64,000 bases of DNA from Parelaphostrongylus tenuis. Its lineage: Eukaryota > Nematoda > Chromadorea > Rhabditida > Metastrongylidae. Below, in pieces: positions 35,421-47,400 of the stretch (positions within the stretch are counted from its first letter, which is position 1; every line of letters begins with the position of its first letter). The stretch is from assembly GCA_019055375.1 (NCBI GenBank), contig JAHQIW010007160.1, positions 248,001 through 312,000 on the forward strand, in the 5' to 3' direction. The translations under genes were made by a program, and so were the position numbers. The notes under the pieces were generated by a model. That model was given only the letters and a program-made list of their open reading frames with translations, did no database searches and was not told the DNA's origin.

Positions 35421-38400
35421 CTAGAATTCAACGAAGGTATTACTTAGATGGGTCACATAGTCTAACTCAAACCACTGAACAGTCGACAATTATTGGCTTA
35501 TGCTTTTGCATTTGTAATACATTTCTTGACCGCAGTGTAGTTTAATTGTGGACTATTTCCAATAAATAAATAGTACGAAATATTTTCATTTCCTCGATGA
35601 GAGCATGGCTAAGTCTAATTTTGTAAAACAGGCCGTGGTCCAGTCCTTTCTCTGCAACACTCACCGAACTCATTGGTAAAAGCGAAGAATAGTGTTAGAA
35701 TTAACGAGATTCAATCTAACGAATGGTTAATAGCAGTCTACAGTAAAAGCTTTGTTCAGCGAGAATTATTTCAATAGGTAACATAAATTGTTTTTGCTCT
35801 TGCAGAGCAATAATGCAGCCATATTGATAGTAATGTGCACCATTGAAATCTTCTAGATTTGTGCTATTGAATAATTGCTGAGACTTGAAAAAAAAGCAAA
35901 AGGCGCTTTTCTATCAAGAGACCAAAGAGAGCTCCACTTTTGCGAAATCCAATCTTCTTTTGACTGTTACATCGCGCTGAGAAGTCCGTCTCAAAAAGCA
36001 AAGACGTCATTGAATTCTTAAGAATGTTCTATCAGCTGGTTATTAAAAGTTTCAAAAGTAGTTTTGCTCAGCCGAAGATACTTGAATAAGAAACCAAATT
36101 TATTTATCTTGTTTGGGAATAATAATGGAGCCATTTTGGAGGTGAAATATACCTTTCAAATTCCTTTGATTTTAGCTATCGAATGACAGTCGAACACTAA
36201 AACGACTAAAAAATAAGCTTTTTCTCGAGGGTCGAAACAGGCTGCGCATAACGGAAAAGTATGCATTCTCTTCGGTGCTCTTGATTCAATAACTCTCCAA
36301 AAGTCACTAAAGAAATAGAAGAGCTACTCTTTGGCGATTTAGATATTGCCTTTCGAGTTGCTCAATTTTTTTTTTGTTTTTTGATAGTGGGTCTCTGAAC
36401 TAACAAGTTGCATTTAAATGACTTTAGTACTTATTTTGCTCAAACAGATCGAACTGAACATAAATAGAATGCAGACTCAGCTCATTAGGAAACTGCACTA
36501 TAAAGACAAAGAATTGGATGTTTCCTAGTCAAGAGACCATCTCTCATGTGTTTCTGTATATTCAATGAGCTTTCCAAACTCATTTGCTTTCTCAAAGCCC
36601 TGTTACGCAGCAGGGAACGAAACCTGTCTTATGCCCGGGTTTGAGAAGAATGTACCTCGATAACGAAATAATGACAAATGGGGTAGCAGTGGAAAGAACA
36701 TGTCACGGATAGACTAAAATAAGTTTGGAGAGGCTCTAAGAGATTTCTTGGGTCTTCCTCAATAATCATCTGAAGGATAATTGGACGTGTACCTGTTAAA
36801 GTCATCTATCACTATTCGCAATAAAAAATAATTTCAGGACTTCACAACGGCTTTGCGATGCCAGCGTTTTGGAGCAAGTCATCAACTTGGACGACGATCA
36901 CACGAACGAGAAACAAATGGAACTTATGCTACACCTTGCATCACCCGTGGAAAGGGTTTTTCGAAGTGAGTAAGCAAGTATAGATGATTTTGCTCGTCAA
37001 TGGCGAACTCGAACAGCCTCTCAACCTTAGGTGCCATCTGTTATCAAGTTTGTGCTCACAACATCAGAAATTTTTGCTGATTTATAGGTGCACGACATAA
37101 TGGCGTCCTATACACGTGCTCATAAATTCGGCTTTAGATGTTTGGAAGCTATAAGTCGATTTGCCGCAGTGCTAGCAAAGAGTCCGTTTCTGATTCCACT
37201 GCCACTAGGAGATGCTTCCTACAGTTCCATGAAAAGGGAACTTGAGCTTTCTTAGGAACGTTATGAATCATGAATTATGAATATAGCCAAAGACTATTAT
37301 TGAAGTGAATGCATACGAAATAAATAGTTGTCACTATTCAAACTAACCTCCCTGAAAACAAACTGTATCTATGGACTCATAATGTATTCCTCGTTGATAT
37401 CGAGTTAGAAACGAATGTTTATCTATTTCCCAACCGATGTTTGCCATTTCTCTCTTTGTACGTTGTCCAGCATTTTCCTGATCGGGATGTGAAATGAGGA
37501 CAAAACCAATCACATCTGAAAAATAAATGGAAAAGATGCTATATGTGCACAACACGATATAAAAAATAAATTTGAAGAGTCCAATAATTCATCGATAAAC
37601 AATGTTCTCTTTTTGTCATTGAGCTCTCGTTGATACTTGGACTTTGATCTGCTTCGCGAAATAAGACTAGAAAAAATTAGGTATAATCGTGTCCTTCTGT
37701 GAACTCTGCTCTTGAAAGCGCTGTTTCTCAACGTAATGCATAATAACTATAGTTCAACTTACCATATAAAGGATGACGTGCCGTTATTGCAACTGGAGCC
37801 AAGTGGAGTGGCTCATGATTATGATTAGGCTCCGCTACACCGATGTCGTAACATTGAGCTTCATTGTGTCGAAAGCCATCAAGAACGAAATGCATCGCAA
37901 AGGAAGAAATGGTCGGAGGCGAGACAAATGATAAAGATGTAGAATTCTAAAAACAAATCTCACTTTACCAGAAACATTTACTAGTTATTACTAATTTAGC
38001 GTTCTTCAATCACTAGTTAAGATCATAACGGAATTTGTAGTTCTTAGATTGCTCTAAGCATAACTCACGTATAACTGTTTTCGGCTCTTTATGGAATATG
38101 GGAAACGATTAGAAAGTACTGAGAGGCATCATATAAAAGACGCAAATCACCGAAGGGCCCTTCAAATTTTCTTTTAGCAAGCTGTAGACCACTTGCTAAA
38201 TCTCGATTTTCACGCACAACATTTTCAAATCAAAAGTCAAGTTCCTCAATCTAAGACTGGCTTCCAACTCAATCATATTGTGAGTATCGTCCATCCGCTT
38301 CAGAATAGTCCATAAATGCTTTCTGAAGTACAGACCACTCTTATAACCAGACTACAGAGTTAGAATTTAAAAGACTATTCTGCACTCATAATCAATTGGA

Positions 38401-41400
38401 GCACACATCAAAGCTAAGCATAAATGTAGTGGTCGCGTAATAACTGATACGTTTTCAAAAGAGACTCTCTATAAAATGATTTGTGAACTCCGCTCGACTA
38501 GACGTACTACCAGCTGGATACGATTCAAAGCAATACACATGAGCCATCAGGCACAAAACAGGCTTTCACAATAAAGGGCAAATGCTAAGAAACGAAACGA
38601 AATTCTCTTCGTGAGTACACGAATTTGGAAAATGAAGACGTGCATATGTTAAGCACTATAGTTTTTCTTAAGAAGATCAAGTTTGAGGTACCATTTACAA
38701 TAGTTGCTTATCACAGCGCCTTATTTCAGCTGTAAAATTCAAGCATGTCGTTTCGTGAAGGCATATTTTGGATCAAATAGATTTTGTGGCTACACATGAA
38801 CTACGATTCGACATTGATCATGCTGAATGTTTAGCTCAATAAGCTATAAACTGACTGGGAGTATCTCTACACTATTAGAAGTTGCTGAATATCCAGTGTA
38901 GAGACCGTGAGTTATCTCGACTGCTTTCACTATCACTGTCAGCACTCTGGAAAACCGGTTATAATGTACGTAATTATTTAGTAACTGGAATCTGATTAGC
39001 CACCGACCGTAGACATACAGTTTGTCGAAGCGTTCCTCTGAACACACGCTGTTGCTCGATGGTGATTCGCACCGGATATGGATCATCTTGCGAAAGACCA
39101 CGCCTTGATCGCTGACGCTTTTGTGCAATGACGCGAATTCCTACCATCACCTTACCACGACCGTGGGTCTCAAAAGTCAAATTACGTGCTCGTGTGGGTA
39201 TCTGAAATAAGAATAGAAGTTGAGTTTGGGCACCGCTTTCAATCACTGCAAAGTACTTTTTACACTATGAGAAAACAGTGCGATTTAGTCGTCGTGACAC
39301 CACACATAGGGAACTGCACGATGAAGAGCGAATTTCAGTAGGAAAGGAAAAAATGTAGCTACTTTATTATTAAAACTGTCAAAACTTGTTAACAAGTATG
39401 CATTCTAGTGGCAAGTAAGTTCTAGTGGTACTTTACACTTCGTCTATTTTCATAAAAAAGCTTTCGTAAGCAGAACTCACTTTGATATTATCTGCTAAAG
39501 ATCTAGGAAATGCAAAAGCTAGCGAAGAAGTAATGATGGCAGGTATGGACCTTGCATTCATGGATATTTTGTTCTCAGCATAAACACAAATTGCTATTTT
39601 CGCCCATGTCGAAAAAGAATATGGTCGCAACATAATCATCGTAATATAGATTTCAATTTTGACTTTAGTGGACTTAAATCCACACAGGGATGGATCGTAG
39701 ATGAGCAATTAATGGGTTCTTACATGGATTTCTGTCGCAGATTTCGTAACGTTCACTTCATATGACGCCTCACATACTGGACATCGCACCGTAACGTTTA
39801 GTGTGCTCGCGTTTTTGTCCATGATTACTTTACGAAAGCGGTACTCGAATAGTGCTCGTGAAGCGAAATAAGTATCCTAAACATTTATACAATAATAGAC
39901 TCCCTATAGAATTAGCAAGTAGAACCATACAATGGTATTCTCAAATGAGCCGTCTGGTGACTGTTGCTCATACAACCAATTTGCTAGTGGATCCCAGTTG
40001 ACGCTCCTACCTTCAGCTCCCGATGAAATGAAAGCCAAGATCCCGAGCGCGTTCACTAACACGTCACCGCTCTAAAAATGTCAATACGCATCTTAAATAC
40101 GTATGCCATATCTTCCTAAAAGTGCTCAGTTTATATGCAGTAACACTCACTTTCCTTTTTCTTGCCTTGTTGACATCACTAAAACTCGTAGTCTTTGACT
40201 TCATCGACAGTAATGGACTACCGGCATTCCAAAACGGTACCGAGTGACCTGCGTTGGTATGTTTGTAATGCGAACTTAGTTGTATAATCGCAGTGCACCT
40301 CTAGGGCTCCCCCCCAATTAATCATTTTGATTAAATTATGCAGCCAGAATGTGTGGTTAAGGCTCATAGTGTTTTAACGCATATGCAGTTGTTTACTCAT
40401 AATATGTTAGGAAACTTGAAAAATAGATGGCTCGCCTGGATTCACCATTTGCTATACTGGCCATTCTAATTCGCATAATTTCACTCGTAGCATTTGTTCC
40501 CATATAAGCAATAGCGGCTAACGATCGAATATCCCATTTCCATTCTTCATCAATCAAATAAAACGATGATACTAGTCTAAACCACGCTTCATCATCTTTC
40601 TGAAATCGTGCACACATTTCTTTAATTTTCCTTAGGTCTAAGAATACATTAATCTTCAATTCAAAGTATTCCTTAAGTACGACCTTCTTCTTTCAAATTC
40701 TGCCCAGAGTTATGACTAAAGCCATAAAAGTATTAAGTATGTGGCGGTGATGTACCTTCCATTCATTCGATTCAATCGCTGAGATGCTTGATTATATATC
40801 CAACCTGTGCTACAGCTTGATACGACCTTTTAATGAAACAAGTCGTGGTTTTTGTCCGACCAGACAAGTCTATCAGCAATTTGCCGATAATGGAAAGATG
40901 AAAGATTTGCTTAGTCCTAAGTGTGTAATTATACCAGCGATCACATGAGTAGTGCAGAGCATCTCTAATTGTTGTTACGTGTGCCCCTAATTTCACACTT
41001 AAACAGTTGATTAGTGCACGACTTTGTCTATGACTAAACGTTCAATTTATTAGTTTTATTCCTTTTCTTGTTTTCTTCTGGTTTAGTGAAAACTTGCCAC
41101 TTACCACACATTCGTAAGCAGCGCAGTCACGAGATACTTGAAGTAAAAATGCTTTCAGGAACCATTGCTTATCAAGAAAATGTTCCTAAAATACACAGCC
41201 TGCTTAGATGTCCTTAGTATAACTTTCTTCATCTGATTAAACAAGGCATAATTGCTCATTTAAGTCACAATATGGATGAGTTCATAAACGTTTTTTGATG
41301 AGGGCCCACAGCTTTATGTCTCGTGATCTCCCCTTTTCTACTCGCTTGTTATTAAACCTGGACATGGTGTCATGTACATTTGAAGGTATACTTGCAAGAC

Positions 41401-44400
41401 CGTTATATGATTGATATTCGACTGCAGTAGCCACACATGTGTGGTCAATCCGACCAATAGGTACCTTATCCTTATTTGCTTGTACCCTTTTGTGACCCCT
41501 TTCACAAGTGTTCTTCACAATTCCGGCCATATTTTTCATCGCGCTCAATAGAAAAAAACATTTTGCGGGTGATACTCAAGAAGCAACATTGTGTTATTTT
41601 ATTACAATACCTTATTTCACTATCAATGAGTATTGCTGCATTTCCAGCGACTTCGGCCATAAAATATAGGAATCATATAGAAATCGTAAGAAAATTGTTT
41701 AGTGCTCTATCCCACTATTCTATCGAACAAGCATTCTAACTGAAGTGCATTGATTCTTACCAAATCAACAAGCTCATCAAGGTTAATGTCCTCCTCTTTC
41801 CAATCCTTGAGCAATGATTGCAATAGATATCTCAAACTTCCACAAACAAGCCTCCTGCTAGCTGCGGCTTCACACAGTAATGACGTGGAAATGGCAGTGA
41901 GACTTAAATTTTAGAAAAGATTCAGAATAGATATTTTTGTTTCCATCTTATTATGAGTGCCTTCAAGAGTGAAACTTACGCTATTGAGCGTTCTTTCGGA
42001 TTACGTGGACTTCTATATTCAGCATAGCCACACTCCGACTCATTTTTGCAGTCCGAGAAACGGAACATATCAGATAACACTGTAAGCCTTATTATGTTGG
42101 CAAAGATTGCTCAATATTCCATAAAGATCAAGCATACATGCTCCAATTCGATTCTTCAGATTATCCACAATCCGATGATCCGGATATCGTTTAGATTTCA
42201 CTCTTTTGAACTGATACAATTCGACAGATAATGCTTTGAGTATGTCAGATAAGAACGACCGTCCATAATCGGCGCTTCTTTGAGATCGACTTGCACCTCC
42301 TCTTTTCACTACGTTATTCGGAAGGAATTCTAAACATATCATATCAAATCGCTAATCAGCTAGCACATCCAAGAAACTTGTTATCTCAGATGTCTACAAA
42401 GGCCTTTCAGAATTGAGTTTCAGCCCCGCTGGAGCATGCCGTGATTTACTCATATAGTTTAATTAATCTAATAAATCGTATTCATGTCATACTTGATATG
42501 TCAATGATGAAACTGTAGACGATGTCCGGGTTTGGAATATGCGCATGAACGTGGGTGACCAAAATATCACCAGCAGGAATCAAGCGATAATCTCTTACAC
42601 CTACGACAATGCAAACTCATAATGAAAGGACTTATGGCAGTCACAATATACAGAAAGACCTCATTATTTCACATTCTTCAGATCACTTATGGATTATAAT
42701 AACTCACTGAATACATCGACTGGTGTCTCACTTGGGTCCACAGCATAGTTCATCACTGGATTTGAAGGCTGACTAGTATCGAGAATGACTGTCTTGTAAA
42801 GTTCTTCGGTTTCGACACGTTTCTTTAGAAAATATTCGTTCTACTTCAATTCAAATGTAAAAGATAAGAGAAGAAACAGCGATATATAGTGATTTATGCG
42901 GTTATACTCACAGCAACTCGTATTTTTTGTTTCACTATGTCACGAATTTCACCAATGCTGCAATGGTGTCTTCCAGGAAAAGTCGCTTCACTGAAATCGA
43001 CATAATTGAACATTGTTAATATTGGAAACTATCTAAACAATTTACCATGATACTGAATATGAGCAAAACTAGGAATCTTAGGTGAACTCTGAACTTGCGA
43101 TAACCCCTTTCAAGGTCACACGTGCTACTATACACATCACACCAACCAATCGGGGCCCTTCGTCTGTTTTTCTCATGACCACAGTTAAACGCTGTCGGTG
43201 CTACCAACAGCCAGCTGCCAACGGGAATGACCCGTGAAGACAAAACGGAAATGTGTCCACTAGCCCTATCGGGACGACGTGGATCCCTTTGGATACAGGA
43301 ATACTAATAGGCTTTTTACGCTGAACAAAGCTTTCTTCTTAGACTTTCAATAACATTTCAATAGTTTGAAAAAGGGCGGTTTTAGAGATGTGCTTTATAT
43401 TTCAAAAGGTTTTCAATTTGCTATAGCAATAAAAACAGAGCATGTTTCACAGTCATCGTCATTATCAGCTCAAGTAGTGCCTGTGGATCTTTTTCATAAG
43501 ATCTTCGATGAACTGCAAAGCCATTTTGCTCGTCTCTTGTGCTGCACCTGCTCCTCCTGGTTGGCTGTATTTTTTGTATATATTTCTTGCCTTATATTTC
43601 AGTTACCTAAATCAGCGTCCTCGTGTTAACTTCGTTATTGGCTATTTTCTCACGGGTATGCAGGAATGAACTTCTGAGGAATGATCTACATCGTGATCGT
43701 CGGCTGCTTGATCAGCGTTTTCGGGACCCGCTCAGGCGCCTTTTAATGCGTCCTGACGATTGCGTACAACGAGTGTATCGGCTGCATGATCGGCACGAAC
43801 GTCTCCTCAATGATCGGGAGCGACTTTGATCTCTCATGGCTTAACAAGCCATCCATCCCTTCGAGATCGGCAAACTGCTACCAGACTGGTCTCAGACTTG
43901 TCTGAGAGGATAAGCAGCCCTGACTCGGTTCAGTGGGAGGCCACCGCTAGTCATTGTAAAAATTAGATATGCATTCAATCATCTCAAAGTTAAAGATTGA
44001 AGGCAAATGCATTGCGTACCCCTCAGGGATAAATCAGCGCCAAGAACCTTATTCTTTTATCCTTTATCCTTTTTTGCAGGCATGATAGTCTTATTATTCA
44101 GTTTTGTGTCGAATGCATTACCAATAGAAAAACCCACGGCATGTGGGACAGTTCAAAGAAGTCAAGTATACTCCATGAAACTACTACCTATTTATTTATT
44201 CCTATGACCCAGCTTCGTTTCTAGAAGATCAGCAGTTATGGCCGAAGCCGCAAAGACTAAGAGTATTCACAAAGCTTCTCAAATTGTCTCTAATTACAAA
44301 ATCAAGACGACTGCGACTCGTACAGCGGTTAAAGGGCTATAAAGGCAATAAAAAAGATGAGCTCCTACTAGAACTTAGATCTTTTCAATAGTCACCTCCT

Positions 44401-47400
44401 CAGACAGCCATATATAATGTTTGTGGAATGATTCATCCAACAGGTTCTCTTCTGATATACGATAAGTAGTTCGTCTGTGAAGAATCGAACAACACCTGGT
44501 CCAAGAGATGGAACCTGAACACCTTAAAAACCTTCTAATTGTTCTCATTAGCACTCTGACTCGGCTCTTCACTCGTTATCTGTCAGAATGCAAGGCTCTT
44601 AGTCCATGGAAAACCAGCAAAACCGTGTTATTTTCGAAAAGGAAGGCCTCACGACATGGCAATTACCCCTTCCAATTTGCTTGTCTCCCATCGTCCATAA
44701 ACTCTTCATCGAGTTATTCAAAGAGGACTGACAGAACACTGGAAAGAGCAGCAATCAAAGCAAGAAGCGTTCCGAAAAGGTTTCACTACTATATATAGAT
44801 ACCACATCTACACGATATATAGATACCGCATCTACCGTTAATAATACTCACTGAAGTTTCACGAGAGTACAAGCGACAACTGTGTCTCACCTTCATCGAC
44901 TTAAAAAAGGTTGAATCTGATTGAAACAGAAGCAGTCACAAAAGTCCTGTTTAGGCAAAACGTTTTCAAATCATCATATAAAATTATTCGTGAGCAAAAT
45001 GAAGACTATGCAGCCAAAATATCGCCATCCCTTGACCATATTACCATTGAAGCAACAAAGTTCGAAATTTCAACGCTATGTCTACAAAATTATTTTACTT
45101 TTAAAAACCCCTTCAGCACGGTAGAATAGAAAAAGACTAGAGTAAAAGGTGATATTCGGCAGTTACACACCCTTGCTTCTTTGCTGATCACATCGTTCCC
45201 GTGTACCATGCATGAGCCGTCAGAGAAAATGCCGATTTTGACAACGTTTGTTGAAGAACTCGGTCTTCGACTAAATCAGACGAGAGTGGCGTTGATGAGA
45301 AACAACTTTGTTTCGTATACCTCACAGAAGCTCATTGGAGTCATCGTCATCGAGTTCTTGAATTAGGTCCATCTAAGTCGAGAAGCCAATGTGTTGAACG
45401 ACTCAGCTCCAAAGTTAAGCAGTAGTATGCGAGAGGCTTAGTGTGCGTTAAAGATCATTGAGGACGTAGCGAAGAAATCAAAGAAGGCCCGATTTCATGT
45501 TCATATTTTTACTAAAGGATTATCTTTGCCCTAATAGTGTTTATGTATCAGACACCCGGTTGCAACGGACCCAAGCGTTTAAAAATCGGTGCTAGGAATA
45601 CCTCGTTATACGCAAATGAGAAAAATGATGCAAAGTTGTCATTTAAGTCATTGATCAAAAGCCAAGGATACCCTTCTACGCACGAGGCTATCGAGGATAA
45701 GTTAGACCGAACACGTAGTGCATTTCAAAGACAACCTATAAACGAGGGGTCGCCGCCTATTGATTTACCCTAGATATCAAAAGCGCAGCAGGGCAGCGTG
45801 GATCCGATGGTCCCATTCTTAAGAGCAGCTTAAGAGAAATGTATGATTCTCTGAAAGTTCTTGCAGCAGGAAGACCCCACTGGACTACTGTCGCATGCAA
45901 TAACTAGAAATGGGCATTGAAGCGGTGCTTGCTTGAATTACTCGCTATCAATAGGGCTACAGAAAATAGAGATAATGACTCGATTTCCACTTCAACTTAT
46001 TTATTCGCTTCAATGTCTTGTAATTGTCATACCTAAGCCTCTTCTAATTTACTTGAGAAGTCGGTTACAACTTGACGATTTTACATTTTCTAAACTGCTC
46101 GATACCGATCGATTTTTCTCCACTTGAATAGATGTGGTAGGACTCATTTTGGTATAACTTGACACCCTCGAAAGTGATGTGCTGACCTAGTGCAGCGACA
46201 AACCACTGCCCATACTTGCATTATTGCACATCCATAACTACTACGCCTCTTGCTACAAATGATATTATAGCTCTGTTCAATAAATGCTGCAACTACTTAC
46301 TCTCTGATAATGATTGTCATGGATGTGATTCCAATGTCAAGGAATCGTATTGCGAAGGTCTTAGTGTCTGTTGGTCGCGATGGTGACAGGATGACACGGG
46401 AATAACCAGGCTCTCCAAGCTGACCAAATGATCCCAGATCGGCACACATCTTACGCGACATTTCGGATAGACAAATGGTATACTGAAAATGATTATCATT
46501 GCGCTTTCAAAAACAACCTTGCAGATAAGCAAATCTCGTCTGTGATCCGTTCTGACTCTATGAGAGCCTAATTGGAAAAGCACCAAGTTGATTCAAAGTT
46601 TGACCATTACTAATTCATGTCTTTCTAGCAGAAAATCATAACTACGCGTATGAAAGAAGTTCTCTCAGCGAAGTGCTTTTCGAAACATTTTCATTATCGC
46701 TTTATTCGGAAAGAGGCACATGATGCTATGGAGGTTTCTCTTTACATAAAACTATTCAAAATGTTTACATGTTGCTTTTTATATTACCTTGGTTTCTCTA
46801 GATGGATTTATTGCTGTAACGGAAACCTTCGCGTTAATTGTTTCATTGAGGTAGACTGACTTCGGCAAATCGATCTGCAGATGTTAAAATGAGTAGTTCT
46901 TTTGGTTCGTCAATAGAATTCTGACTAAATGATAAAGAGTGGAAAAGCTAGCAAGAATAAATGACTGGCAAGTAACACATCAATTCACTGTTCTTCTTTT
47001 TATCACAGAGTAACTCAGCGACGTCAAAGCAAAGTCTCCATTTGCCTTGCTTCATACTGAAGAGTTTGTTTTTCGATAACCATAGAAACACTACATTTCT
47101 CGACCAAAGTATTCGTGAAAAACGAGACCTCGTCATTGATAGTTCTTCTGTCTGTGATCGAGATCGTCGGACCAACTTTTCATTAATTTTAAACGTACTA
47201 TCTTGTTGGAAACGTCTAACGTGCGTAACTTTCGATCCGCTCCGAGTGAATTGAGGCGCCAGAGTTTTTATTGTCAATACACTTCGGAACTACAAAATCA
47301 CTTTCCTATCTGTTGAATGAGTTATTTGAACATCAACTCCCCGATAGCTCGTCCAAGAACTGCACTTTCATTTAGCACAGGTATCGTACGATTTTGGAGT

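Noticed and set aside
41282..41548. 88-codon minus-strand frame (..IGRIDHTCVATAVEYQSYNG..) inside the TED region.
   Set aside because: The flanking TED exons join in phase 0 without it, and it has no splice sites or family match; kept as intron content.
43016..43243. 75-codon minus-strand frame just upstream of TEP-like exon 12.
   Set aside because: Exon 46482-46301 joins 42990-42912 in frame without it.
44082..44165. Plus-strand segment MIVLLFSFVSNALPIEKPTA.. resembling a signal-peptide exon with a donor-like GTATAC.
   Set aside because: It abuts the tail of SINE-like copy 3 and an RTE remnant, with no partner exon or recognised family.
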